Shown here: positions 47,170 to 56,000 of the stretch, one piece after another
Numbering within the stretch: position 1 is the stretch's first letter
Layout: each line of letters starts with the position of its first letter
From: Sphingomonas faeni
Lineage (GTDB): Bacteria; Pseudomonadota; Alphaproteobacteria; Sphingomonadales; Sphingomonadaceae
Length of the DNA stretch: 64,000 nt
NCBI RefSeq assembly: GCF_024273235.1
Contig: NZ_JANBVH010000016.1
Location: 1 to 64,000 of the forward strand
Direction: 5' to 3'
Made by a program: the position numbers and the translations under genes
The notes under the pieces: model-generated
Told to the model about the DNA's origin: nothing
The model's input: only the letters and a program-made list of their open reading frames with translations
The model's database searches: none

Positions 47170-48197
47170 GCGGGCCAAGCGTCCTCTACATCGACGACGA
47201 CGCCGGTATCCGGCGGCTGGCGGCGCGTGCGCTCGAACGCCGCGGCTACCGCATGACCGTCGCCGAGACCGGCGCGGAGGGTGTGGTCAAGGCCGCCGCC
47301 GAGCGCTTCGACCTGATCGCGGTCGATCACTACATGCCCGGCATGGACGGCCTGGAGACGCTCGAAGCGCTCCGCCGCCTGCCCGATCATCCGCCGATCG
47401 TGTACGTGACCGGCTCAGAGGAAGGCCGCATCGCCGTCGCCGCGCTGAAGGCCGGCGCCGCCGATTACGTCGTGAAGACGGTCGGCGAGGATTTCTTCGA
47501 CCTGCTCGCTGCCTCGTTCGAACAGGTCCGCGCCCGGTCGGTACTGGAACAGCAAAAGGCGTCCGCCGAGGCCGATCTCCGCGCCAGCAACGCGCGACTC
47601 GAGGCTTTGCTCGGCGAGGTCAACCACCGCGTCGCGAACTCGCTGCAACTCGTCTCGGCGATGGTCCGCCTCCAGGCGACCGCGCTGACCGATCCGTCCG
47701 CTCGCGAGGCGCTGGAGGATACGCAGCGCCGCATCCAGGCGATCGCGCAGGTCCACCGCCGGCTCTACACCAGCAACGACGTCGAGAGCGTCGACATGCA
47801 GGAATATCTCGGCGCGCTGGTCGACGAACTCGCCGAAACCTGGTCGACCGACGCCCTCCCGCGCGCGCTCAGCCTCGCCGCGGAGCCGATCCGCCTGCCG
47901 ACCGACCGCGCGGTGTCGCTCGGCGTGATCGTCACCGAACTCGTCACCAACGCGTGCAAATACGCCTACCCCGCCGGCGGCGGCGAAGTCAGGGTCGCGC
48001 TGCGCCGAATCGACGACGACATCTTCCTGCTGGCGGTCGAAGACGATGGCTGCGGCATCCCCGAAGACGCGACGCCGCGCGGCACCGGCCTCGGCACGAA
48101 GCTGATCAAGGCGATGGCGCAAAGCCTTCAGACGATCGTCGAATACGACCCGGCCCACACCGGCGTCCGCGCCACCCTGCGCGCGGCCGTAAAATAG
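47166..48197 (+). CDS. Receiver-HisKA_2 hybrid histidine kinase
   Basis: 343 aa, soluble, from GTG 47166 which overlaps the regulator stop (GTGA). Residues 1-115: receiver with Asp54 (AVDHYMPGMDG) and Lys104. Residues 140-343: HisKA_2 kinase with His154 (LLGEVNHRVANSLQLVSAM) and an ATPase domain (TELVTNACKYAYPAGGG, DDGCGIPED, GTGLGTKLIKAM). A receiver in front of the kinase suggests its activity is set by phosphorylation from another kinase, likely the CHASE3 kinase two genes upstream. The final output is not encoded here. Confidence 0.9.
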   Translation: MSGPSVLYIDDDAGIRRLAARALERRGYRMTVAETGAEGVVKAAAERFDLIAVDHYMPGMDGLETLEALRRLPDHPPIVYVTGSEEGRIAVAALKAGAADYVVKTVGEDFFDLLAASFEQVRARSVLEQQKASAEADLRASNARLEALLGEVNHRVANSLQLVSAMVRLQATALTDPSAREALEDTQRRIQAIAQVHRRLYTSNDVESVDMQEYLGALVDELAETWSTDALPRALSLAAEPIRLPTDRAVSLGVIVTELVTNACKYAYPAGGGEVRVALRRIDDDIFLLAVEDDGCGIPEDATPRGTGLGTKLIKAMAQSLQTIVEYDPAHTGVRATLRAAVK

Positions 48198-48203
48198 CCT
48201 CCT

Positions 48204-48332
48204 GATCCTTCCCCGCCAGGGGGAGGTGGCGCCGTAGGCGGCGGAGGGGGAGGCACACGCAACCGAGGTTTTCCCTTACCTCCCCCTCCGTCTGGCAAGC
48301 GCCAGCCACCTCCCCCTGGCGGGGGAGGAATC
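48204..48332. repeat. BIME-like element, family A (copy 5)
   Basis: Left tip cgccgtaggcg (type 2), right tip ctggcaagcgccag (type 1). Lies between the convergent hybrid kinase and tetR genes; its right end reaches the tetR stop codon. Confidence 0.87.
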
Positions 48333-48915
48333 AGAGTGCGCGCACAGCGGCCAAAATCATTCGCCCCGTCAACCGCGCCGTCTCGTCCTCCGACAAACGA
48401 GGCCGCGACAAAGTACGGTGGCCAAGGCCGAACATGAAGGCGAGGATCAGTTCCTCCGCGCCTTCCAGGTCGTTGTCGGACAGGTCGGGGTTGGCGACAC
48501 AGGCCAGGTCGCGGATCATGCTGCGGAACCCGCTGCACAGGTCGGCGATCGTATCGGCTACGTCGCTGTTGCGGTGCGCCTCCGCCATGATCTCGAACGA
48601 CAGCGCCTCGTCGCCCTTCGACAAAGCCCGACGGGACAATTCGACAAAACCCTCCTCGATCGAAATCCCACCCGATTTCACCGAGTCGTTCATGCCCTCC
48701 ATTTCGACCATCCTGGCCGCCGTATCCTCCATCACGATCGCCTGGATCACCGCATTCTTGCCGGTGAACAGACGATAGATCTGGCCGACCGACACCTCGG
48801 CCGCCTGGGCCAGTTCGGACATCGGCGTCTGGTGAAAGCCTTGAGTCGCAAACAGATGCCGAGCCGTGGCGATAATACGCTCCCGGCTGCACTTCTCATG
48901 TTGCACTGCACTCAA
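48331..48915 (-). CDS. TetR-family repressor of the adjacent RND pump
   Basis: 194 aa from TTG 48915 (a GTG at 48906 is the alternative). HTH: TPMSELAQAAEVSVGQIYRL, then FTGKNAVIQ. The C-terminal domain is helical (AEHRNSDVADTIADLCSG region) and should bind the pump's inducers. It is divergent from the efflux operon, with a perfect 20-bp palindrome at 48980-48999 as the obvious operator. Confidence 0.92.
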   Translation of the reverse strand: MSAVQHEKCSRERIIATARHLFATQGFHQTPMSELAQAAEVSVGQIYRLFTGKNAVIQAIVMEDTAARMVEMEGMNDSVKSGGISIEEGFVELSRRALSKGDEALSFEIMAEAHRNSDVADTIADLCSGFRSMIRDLACVANPDLSDNDLEGAEELILAFMFGLGHRTLSRPRLSEDETARLTGRMILAAVRAL

Positions 48916-48941
48916 AACAGAATTCCCGATGCGTTTTTTGA

Positions 48942-48970
48942 TTGACCCGCCGCTCGCACAATCCTAGCGG
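48942..48970 (+). promoter_or_regulatory. Predicted promoter of the RND operon
   Basis: TTGACC (48942-48947), 17-bp spacer, TAGCGG (48965-48970). The -10 is weak. The transcription start would be near 48977, just before the palindromic operator. Prediction only. Confidence 0.42.
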
Positions 48971-48979
48971 GCAGGCAAG

Positions 48980-48999
48980 CGGAATGAACGTTCATTCCG
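48980..48999. promoter_or_regulatory. TetR operator palindrome
   Basis: Perfect 20-bp palindrome CGGAATGAACGTTCATTCCG, with no mismatch, in the 110-bp gap between tetR and the pump genes and right at the expected start of transcription. The ATGAACGTTCAT centre is typical of TetR/AcrR-type operators. Binding by this TetR is inferred from position. Confidence 0.8.
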
Positions 49000-49025
49000 G
49001 TAAACCTATCTGCACGGACGTCGGG

Positions 49026-50249
49026 ATGCTCAACATGCAGCGATTGAACCTCAAGGGATCGGCGGCGTTCGCCGCGCTCGCCCTGCTGTCGGCTTGTGGC
49101 AAGGAGCAGGCGCCCCCGCCGCCACCCACGCCCACGGTCGGCGTCGTCACCGTCGGCGAAGAGTCGGTGGTGCTTACCTCCGAGCTTCCCGGCCGTATTG
49201 CCGCGGTAGAGACCTCGGAAGTGCGTCCGCAGGTCAGCGGCGTCGTCCGCGATCGCCTGTTCACCGAGGGCGCCATGGTCAGCAAGGGCCAGGTTCTCTA
49301 CGCGATCGAGGATGCGCCCTATCGTGCGTCGCTGGCCAGCGCACAGGGCCAGCTGGCCGCTGCCCAGTCGCAGATCAACGCGACCCGCCTCCAGGCCCAG
49401 CGCTATGGCCAGCTCGTCGCGCTGAACGCGGTCAGCAAGCAGGAAGCGGACAACGCCACGGCGTCCGCACAACAGGCTCGCGCCAATGTTGCAGCGCAGC
49501 AGGCAGCGGTCCAGTCGGCGCGCGTCAACCTCGGTTTCACGCGTATCAAGGCGCCGATCTCGGGCCGCATCGGGCGCTCGCTCGTGACCGTCGGCGCGCT
49601 GGTCCAGACCGGCCAGACCGACCCGCTCGCGACGATCCAGCGCACCAACACCGTCTATGTCGACGTCGTGCAGTCGGCGGCACAGCTGCTCGATCTGAAG
49701 CAGGCGATGGCGACCGGCGGCGTGACGCGCGGCGACGGCAGCGCGCGCGTCCAGCTGATCCTTCCGAACGGCACGATCTACCCGATCGAAGGTCGCCTCC
49801 AGTTCGCCGAAGTCACCGTCGACCAGACCACCGGCGCGGTGACGTTGCGTGCGACCTTCCCCAATCCCAACGGTCTGTTGCTACCGGGCATGTATGTCCG
49901 CGCCAAGCTGGTCGAGGGGACTCGCCGCCAGGCGATCATGGCGCCGACCGCGGGGATCACCCGCGATCCGCGCGGCGGTGCGACGGCGCTGGTCGTCAAC
50001 GCGCAGAACAAGGTCGAACAGCGTAACGTCACCACCGATCGCGTGATCGGCGACAAGTGGATCGTCACCAGCGGCCTGAAGCCCGGCGACAAGCTGATCG
50101 TCGAGGGGCTGCTCAACCTGCGCCCCGGCTCGACCGTCAAGCCCGCTGCCCCGCAGCAGGTCGGCAAGCCAGCCGGGGGCGCCCCCGGTGGCGCCGCGGC
50201 GGGGGGAGATCCCGCAGCCGGCAACACCTCCGCGCAGGCCGGGAAGTAA
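49026..50249 (+). CDS. RND efflux periplasmic adaptor (AcrA/MexA type)
   Basis: 407 aa from ATG 49026 (49035 is also possible); longer starts at 48942 or 48984 are rejected because they would overlap the promoter and operator. Lipobox LLSACGK anchors it to the inner membrane. Then biotinyl-lipoyl and coiled-coil parts (ETSEVRPQVSGVVRDRLF, GQLAAAQSQINATRLQAQRY, FTRIKAPISGRIGRS) and a beta-barrel (GMYVRAKLVEGTRRQAIMAP). The C-terminus is Gly/Ala/Pro-rich. It bridges the pump and outer-membrane channel. The pump gene follows after 6 bp. Confidence 0.93.
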   Translation: MLNMQRLNLKGSAAFAALALLSACGKEQAPPPPPTPTVGVVTVGEESVVLTSELPGRIAAVETSEVRPQVSGVVRDRLFTEGAMVSKGQVLYAIEDAPYRASLASAQGQLAAAQSQINATRLQAQRYGQLVALNAVSKQEADNATASAQQARANVAAQQAAVQSARVNLGFTRIKAPISGRIGRSLVTVGALVQTGQTDPLATIQRTNTVYVDVVQSAAQLLDLKQAMATGGVTRGDGSARVQLILPNGTIYPIEGRLQFAEVTVDQTTGAVTLRATFPNPNGLLLPGMYVRAKLVEGTRRQAIMAPTAGITRDPRGGATALVVNAQNKVEQRNVTTDRVIGDKWIVTSGLKPGDKLIVEGLLNLRPGSTVKPAAPQQVGKPAGGAPGGAAAGGDPAAGNTSAQAGK

Positions 50250-50255
50250 CCGCCC

Positions 50256-53200
50256 ATGTCACGCTATTTCATCGATCGACCCATCTTCGCATGGGTCATC
50301 GCGATCATCCTGATGCTGGCCGGTATCCTGGCGATCCGTCAGCTGCCGATCGCGCAGTTCCCTGAGATCGCCGCCCCCAAGGTGACGGTCGCGACGTCCT
50401 ATCCGGGCGCCGACGCGCAGACGCTCGAGAACACGACGACGCAGATCATCGAGCAGCAGATGAAGGGCATCGACAACCTTCGCTACTTCGCCTCGACGTC
50501 GGACGGCTCGGGCAATCTCGCGATCACGCTCACCTTCGAGCAGGGGACCGACCCCGACATCGCGCAGGTCCAGGTGCAGAACAAGCTGCAACAGGCGACG
50601 CCGCTCCTGCCGCAGGAAGTGCAGCAGGCCGGTCTCCGCGTGACCAAGGCGACCGCCAACTTCCTGCTCGTGATCGCCGCCTATTCGGAGAATGGCGCGC
50701 ACGACCAAGTCGACCTCGGCGATCTGATCGCCTCGAAGCTCCAGGATCCACTCAGCCGCATCAAGGGCGTCGGCGACACGCAGGTGTTCGGCGCGCAATA
50801 TGCGATGCGGATCTGGGTCGACCCCTTCAAGATGTCGAACCTGGGCGTCACCGTCGCCGATATCACCTCGGCGCTGACCGCGCAGAACGCGCAGGTTTCG
50901 GCGGGTCAGGTCGGCAGCCTGCCGGCGGTGAAGGGCCAGTCGCTCAACGCCACCGTCACCGCGCAATCGCGGTTGCAGACGCCCGAACAGTTCCGCGCGA
51001 TCATCGTCCGCTCGGCGACCAGCGGCGCGACCGTCAAGCTGTCGGATGTCGCCCGTGTCGAGATGGGCTCGGAGAATTACAGCTTCCAGGCGCGCTACAA
51101 CGGCAAGCAGGCGGCCGGCTTCGGCGTGAAGCTGGCACCGGGCGCCAACGCGCTCGATACCGTCAAGCTGGTCAAGGCCGAGGTCGAACGGGTCGCCAAG
51201 CAGTTCCCGTCGGACGTCAAGATCGCCTATCCGGTCGATAACTCGACCTTCGTGCGGCTGTCGGTCGAGCAGGTCGTCCATACGCTGGTCGAGGCGATCG
51301 TCCTCGTCTTCCTCGTGATGTTCCTGTTCCTCCAGAATTTCCGGGCCACGCTGATCCCGACGATCGCGGTGCCGGTCGTTCTGCTCGGCTCGCTCGCCGT
51401 GCTGTACGCGGCGGGGTTCACGATCAACACGCTCACCCTGTTCGGCATGGTGCTGGCGATCGGCCTGCTCGTCGATGACGCGATCGTCGTCGTCGAGAAC
51501 GTCGAACGCCTGATCCAGGAAGAGGGCCTGAGCCCCAAGGAAGCCGCCAAGAAGTCGATGGACGAGATCAGCGGCGCGCTGGTCGGCATCGGTCTGGTCC
51601 TGTCTGCCGTGTTCCTGCCGATGGCGTTCTTCAGCGGTTCGACGGGCGTGATCTTCCGCCAGTTCTCGATCACCATCGTGTCGTCGATGGTGCTCTCGGT
51701 GCTGGTCGCGTTGATCCTCACGCCGGCACTCTGCGCGACGATCCTGAAGCCGTCGAAGCAGGATCACGGCGAGAAGAAGGGCTTTTTCGGCTGGTTCAAC
51801 CGCACCTTCGACAAGGGCGTCGGCAAGTACGGCAACGGCTTGCGCCGCGTCGAGAAGGGCTGGCTGCGGACCATGCTGGTCTATGCCGCGATCGTCGTCG
51901 CGATGGCCTTCGTCTTCCTGCGCCTGCCGTCGGGCTTCCTGCCCGAGGAAGATCAGGGGCTGATGTTCGCCCAGGTCTCGATGCCCACCGGCACGCCGAT
52001 GGAGGAAACCGCGCGGACGATGGACAAGCTGCGCGATCACTTCCTGATCGACGAGAAGGCCAACATCTCGGGCATCTTCACGATCAGCGGCTTCGGCTTC
52101 GTCGGCCAGGGCCAGAATGTCGGCCTCGCCTTCATCCAGCTCAAGCCGTGGGAAGATCGTAGCGGCGCCGAAAACACCGTCGCTGCGGTCGCCGCGCGCG
52201 CCAACCAGGCACTCGCCGGGATCCGCGCGGGCATGGTCATCGGCTTCGTGCCGCCAGCCGTGCAGGAACTCGGTAACGCCAACGGCTTCGACTTCATGCT
52301 GAAGGACAATGCCGGCGTCGGTCACGAGAAACTGCTCGAGGCGCGCAACATGCTGCTCGGCATGGCCAGCCAGGACAAGCGCCTGATGCAGGTCCGCCCG
52401 AACGGCCTGGAGGATGCGCCCCAGCTGAAACTCAACGTCGACCAGGCACAGGCGGGGGCACTCGGCCTCAGCCAGGCGGATATCAACACCACCGTCAGCA
52501 CCGCGTTCGGTGGCGCGTACATCAACGACTTCATCGACCGCGGTCGGGTGAAGAAGGTGTATGTCCAGGCCGACGCGCCGTTCCGCACGACGCCCGCCGA
52601 TCTCGGCAACTTCTACGTCCGCGGCACGACCAGCAACGCGATGGCACCGTTCTCGTCCTTCTCGACGACCGAGTGGAAATACGGGCCCTCACGACTCGAA
52701 CGGTATAACGGCGTAGCCTCGTTCGAGATCATGGGCTCGCCGGCGCCGGGCGTCAGCAGCGGTACCGCGATCAAGGCGATGGAGGAGATGGCGGCCAAGC
52801 TGCCCCCCGGCATTGGTTATGAATGGACCGGCCTCAGCTATGAGGAAAACCTGTCCGCCGGCCAGTCGACCACGGTCTACGCGCTGTCGCTGCTGATCGT
52901 CTTCCTCTGCCTCGCCGCGCTGTACGAGAGCTGGTCGATCCCGATCGCCGTGCTCCTCGTGGTGCCGCTCGGCGTGCTCGGCGCGGTGCTCGCGGCGATG
53001 ATCGCAGGGCTGAACAACGACATCTACCTCCAGGTCGGGCTGATCACGACGATCGGCGTGGCGGCGAAGAACGCGATCCTGATCGTGGAGTTCGCCGAGG
53101 AGAAGATGGGCGACGGGATGAACGCGGCCGATGCCGCGGTCGAGGCGGCGAAACTCCGCCTTCGCCCGATCCTGATGACGTCGTTCGCGTTCATCTTCGG

Positions 53201-53468
53201 CGTGTTGCCGCTCGCCCTGTCGAGCGGTGCCGGCGCCGGCGGCCAGAACGCGATCGGCTGGGCGGTGGTCGGCGGCATGCTGTCCGCGACCGTCCTCGCG
53301 ATCTTCTTCGTGCCGCTGTTCTTCCTGCTCGTGAAGCGCGTCTTCAAGCAGGACAAGGCAGGCTCGGGCCAAGACCGCGACCAGGTACGCAATGACGACG
53401 AAAACCGTGACGGCGGTCATGACGACACCCGTCGTCCGCCCCACGACCAGCGGCCGCAGGAGGCCTGA
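50256..53468 (+). CDS. RND efflux transporter (AcrB/MexB, HAE1 type)
   Basis: 1070 aa, normal HAE1 length, 12 helices. Starts MSRYFIDRPIFAWVIAIILM. Proton-relay Asp pair in LLVDDAIVVVENVERL (TM4). Other signatures: PGADAQTLENTTTQIIEQQM, GLRVTKATANFLLVI, FLPMAFFSGSTGVIFRQF, VGLITTIGVAAKNAILIVEF. It exports drugs, dyes or other hydrophobic compounds by proton antiport. A polar tail (QDKAGSGQDRDQVRNDDEN) of about 40 residues is unusual in length. The channel gene follows after 4 bp. Confidence 0.96.
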   Translation: MSRYFIDRPIFAWVIAIILMLAGILAIRQLPIAQFPEIAAPKVTVATSYPGADAQTLENTTTQIIEQQMKGIDNLRYFASTSDGSGNLAITLTFEQGTDPDIAQVQVQNKLQQATPLLPQEVQQAGLRVTKATANFLLVIAAYSENGAHDQVDLGDLIASKLQDPLSRIKGVGDTQVFGAQYAMRIWVDPFKMSNLGVTVADITSALTAQNAQVSAGQVGSLPAVKGQSLNATVTAQSRLQTPEQFRAIIVRSATSGATVKLSDVARVEMGSENYSFQARYNGKQAAGFGVKLAPGANALDTVKLVKAEVERVAKQFPSDVKIAYPVDNSTFVRLSVEQVVHTLVEAIVLVFLVMFLFLQNFRATLIPTIAVPVVLLGSLAVLYAAGFTINTLTLFGMVLAIGLLVDDAIVVVENVERLIQEEGLSPKEAAKKSMDEISGALVGIGLVLSAVFLPMAFFSGSTGVIFRQFSITIVSSMVLSVLVALILTPALCATILKPSKQDHGEKKGFFGWFNRTFDKGVGKYGNGLRRVEKGWLRTMLVYAAIVVAMAFVFLRLPSGFLPEEDQGLMFAQVSMPTGTPMEETARTMDKLRDHFLIDEKANISGIFTISGFGFVGQGQNVGLAFIQLKPWEDRSGAENTVAAVAARANQALAGIRAGMVIGFVPPAVQELGNANGFDFMLKDNAGVGHEKLLEARNMLLGMASQDKRLMQVRPNGLEDAPQLKLNVDQAQAGALGLSQADINTTVSTAFGGAYINDFIDRGRVKKVYVQADAPFRTTPADLGNFYVRGTTSNAMAPFSSFSTTEWKYGPSRLERYNGVASFEIMGSPAPGVSSGTAIKAMEEMAAKLPPGIGYEWTGLSYEENLSAGQSTTVYALSLLIVFLCLAALYESWSIPIAVLLVVPLGVLGAVLAAMIAGLNNDIYLQVGLITTIGVAAKNAILIVEFAEEKMGDGMNAADAAVEAAKLRLRPILMTSFAFIFGVLPLALSSGAGAGGQNAIGWAVVGGMLSATVLAIFFVPLFFLLVKRVFKQDKAGSGQDRDQVRNDDENRDGGHDDTRRPPHDQRPQEA

Positions 53469-53472
53469 TCCG

Positions 53473-54978
53473 ATGTTGACCCCCATGCTTTCGCGCAAGA
53501 CCGCGCTCATGTTCGCCGCCGGGCTCACGCTCGCCGGCTGCAACCTCGCCCCGAAATACGTCCGGCCCGAATTGTCGGTGCCGGCGGCAACGCCCGCCGG
53601 TCCTGCCTATGCAGCGACCGACGCGGCCGGCGCGATCATGCCGGCGGATACCGCGTGGGAGGCGTTCTTTACCGACGATCGCCTGCGCCGCGTGATCCGC
53701 ACCGCGCTGGAGAACAACCGCGACCTGCGCGTCTCGGTCGCCAACGTCGCGCAGGCCCGCGCGCAATACCGCGTCCAGCGCGCAGACCTGTTCCCGACGC
53801 TCGCCGCCAACGGCAGTGCGACCTATCAGAAGTCGCCGTTCGGCGTGGTCGGTGGCGGTACCGGCGGTGGAACGGGCGGTACTGGCGGCGGTGCGGGCGG
53901 CGCGGTGTCCAGCGGCCGTGCCGATATCTATTCGGCCAATGTCGGCGTCTCGGCCTGGGAAATCGACCTGTTCGGCCGCGTCCGCAACCTGACCCAGGCG
54001 CAGCAGGAACAGTATTTCGCCGCAGAGGAAAACCGCAACGCAGCCCAGGTCTCGCTGATCGCCGAGATCGCGACGCAGTGGTTGACGATGGCGGCCGACC
54101 AGGATCGCCTCAAGATTGCTCAGGATACCGCAAAGGCGTACGGCCAGACGGTCAAGCTGACGCAGGACCGCTTCCGGATCGGCATCGCGTCCGAACTCGA
54201 AGTACGCCAGGCGAGCACCAGCTACGACCAGGCCCGCTCGGATATTGCCGAGGCGACGACACTGATCGCACAGGACCAGAACGCGCTGAACCTGCTCGCC
54301 GGCACGACGCTGACCGCGGACTTGCTTCCCGCGCGGCTGGAGGAAACCAGCCCGACGCTGGAGAACTTGCCCTCGAACCTGCCGTCGGAGGTGCTGTTGC
54401 GCCGCCCCGACATCGCCTCGGCCGAGCATCAGCTGATCGCGGCCAACGCCAATATCGGCGCAGCACGTGCGGCGTTCTTCCCGAACATCTCGCTGACCGC
54501 GGCGTTCGGTACGATCAGCCTCGGCCTGTCGAACCTGTTCGGCAGCGGCACGCAGAACTGGTCGGTCGCGCCGTCGGTCAGCCAGACGCTGTTCGACTTC
54601 GGCAAGAACAAGGGCAATCTCCGCTACGCCCAGGCGACGCGCGACGCGGCAGTCGCGACGTACGAGAAGAGCATCCAGACCGGCTTCCGCGAAGTCGCGG
54701 ACGCCCTCGCCCGCCGCGGCACGATCGGCGCGCAGTTGAAGGCGCAAACCTCGCTGCGCGACAATGCGGCAGGTGCGTTCAAGCTGTCGGAACTGCGCTT
54801 CCGTGCGGGCATCGACACGTTCCTGAACACGCTCGACTCGCAGCGTTCGCTCTACACCGCACAACAGAGCCTGCTCGCCGCGCGCCTGACCCGCGACAGC
54901 AACTCGGTGGAACTCTACCGCGCGCTGGGTGGCGGGGTCACGACCACCGCGCCTTCAGGCACTCGGCCGCAAAACTAA
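53473..54978 (+). CDS. RND outer-membrane channel (OprM/NodT type)
   Basis: 501 aa from ATG 53473 with caggagg 9 bp upstream. Lipobox LTLAGCNLAP anchors it to the outer membrane. Two efflux domains: NRDLRVSVANVAQARAQYRV with LFPTLAANGS, and ASAEHQLIAANANIGAARAA with FFPNISLTAAFG. A Gly-rich insertion (GGGTGGGTGGTGGGAGGAV, about 126-144) sits after the first LFP motif and is unusual for the family. It completes the tripartite pump. Confidence 0.93.
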   Translation: MLTPMLSRKTALMFAAGLTLAGCNLAPKYVRPELSVPAATPAGPAYAATDAAGAIMPADTAWEAFFTDDRLRRVIRTALENNRDLRVSVANVAQARAQYRVQRADLFPTLAANGSATYQKSPFGVVGGGTGGGTGGTGGGAGGAVSSGRADIYSANVGVSAWEIDLFGRVRNLTQAQQEQYFAAEENRNAAQVSLIAEIATQWLTMAADQDRLKIAQDTAKAYGQTVKLTQDRFRIGIASELEVRQASTSYDQARSDIAEATTLIAQDQNALNLLAGTTLTADLLPARLEETSPTLENLPSNLPSEVLLRRPDIASAEHQLIAANANIGAARAAFFPNISLTAAFGTISLGLSNLFGSGTQNWSVAPSVSQTLFDFGKNKGNLRYAQATRDAAVATYEKSIQTGFREVADALARRGTIGAQLKAQTSLRDNAAGAFKLSELRFRAGIDTFLNTLDSQRSLYTAQQSLLAARLTRDSNSVELYRALGGGVTTTAPSGTRPQN

Positions 54979-54985
54979 CCGAAAA

Positions 54986-55111
54986 ATCCTCCCCCGCCAG
55001 GGGGAGGTGGCGCCGAAGGCGTCGGAGGGGGAGGACACGGAACCGCAGTCATCGCTTACCTCCCCCTCCGTCTGGCAAGCGCCAGCCACCTCCCCCTGGC
55101 GGGGGAGGATT
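54986..55111. repeat. BIME-like element, family A (copy 6)
   Basis: Left tip cgccgaaggcg (type 2), right tip ctggcaagcgccag (type 1). Lies between the convergent channel gene and FMN reductase gene. Confidence 0.87.
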
Positions 55112-55129
55112 CAGGGATCGAGAGTCACC

Positions 55130-55753
55130 CTAGTTCGCCGGCTCCGACAACGGCGCGAACCGCGCGACCTGCCGCCCGACCAGACGCAGTTGCTCGACCA
55201 CCGCAGGATCGCTCGCGCCACCCTCGTCGTCGAACTTCGTCACCTGCGTATTGATCGCCGCGGCAAACGGCGTCGGCCACCCGCGCAGCGCATGAACGAT
55301 CGAGCGAAGCGCTGCGATCGTGCTCCCGGTCGCCTGCCAGCCATAGGCGGTGGCGATCAGCCCGACCGGCATGTCCGCCAGATACGGGCGCTCGGGATCC
55401 CGCGCGGTTTCCTCCAAAAGGTCGAGCGCGTTCTTCACGACGCCCGAGATGCTGCCATGATACCCCGGACTCGCGATGATCACCGCCGACGCCTCGCGCA
55501 CCGCGGCCACGAACGCCTGTTCGTCGGGCGTCCGCGTCGTCGCTTTCGGATCGTACAGCGGTAGCCGCGCCATGTCCGCGCCACCGAACATCTGCGTGCG
55601 ATAGCCCTGCTTCTCGACCGCATCGAGCGCGATCCTGAGCGCGCGCTCGGTCGACGAGACGCCGCCGATCGTGCCGCCGATACCGACGACCAGCGGCAGA
55701 ACGGCGGGAAGAGTATCGGGAGCGGCCACGGTTTCATCCTGTTCGAACGTCAT
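55130..55753 (-). CDS. NADPH-dependent FMN reductase
   Basis: 207 aa from ATG 55753 (MTFEQDETVAAPDT). Flavodoxin-like fold: VVGIGGTIGGVSSTERALRI (about 23-42), RLPLYDPKA, IIASPGYHGSISGVVKNALD with the SPxYHGSxSGxxKNALD signature of the FMN_red family. It reduces flavins or quinones. The frame is open for 90 more codons upstream, across a 15-bp tandem repeat, with a possible ATG at 55909; I prefer the shorter form because it begins at the conserved core. Confidence 0.87.
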   Translation of the reverse strand: MTFEQDETVAAPDTLPAVLPLVVGIGGTIGGVSSTERALRIALDAVEKQGYRTQMFGGADMARLPLYDPKATTRTPDEQAFVAAVREASAVIIASPGYHGSISGVVKNALDLLEETARDPERPYLADMPVGLIATAYGWQATGSTIAALRSIVHALRGWPTPFAAAINTQVTKFDDEGGASDPAVVEQLRLVGRQVARFAPLSEPAN

Positions 55754-55815
55754 CGACACGCTATTCCCCGTTTCGCCGCACGATGACAACAGCGCTTCGG
55801 TCCGTTCTCGCTCCC

Positions 55816-55875
55816 CGACCACCGCAAGCCCGACCACCGCAAGCCCGGCTACCGCGAGCCCGACTACCGCTAGTG
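55816..55875. repeat. 15-bp tandem repeat, four units
   Basis: Units cgaccaccgcaagcc, cgaccaccgcaagcc, cggctaccgcgagcc and cgactaccgctagtg. It lies upstream of the FMN reductase start. In the minus-strand frame it would encode GLAVV-like pentapeptides if a longer protein were made. Confidence 0.8.
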
Positions 55876-56000
55876 CTGTCGCTAAGCCCCCGTACACGTT
55901 AAGCATGGGCATACGCCTCGCACGCTCAGGCTTGCCCGAGCTGTCGTAGAACGATAACACACTCGATGTCCGCCGCTTGGCCGACCCGCTGGAACGACCG

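Noticed and set aside
48942..49025. Earlier starts for the RND adaptor gene
   Set aside because: They would place coding sequence over the predicted promoter and the perfect palindromic operator, and the lipoprotein signal fits the later start.
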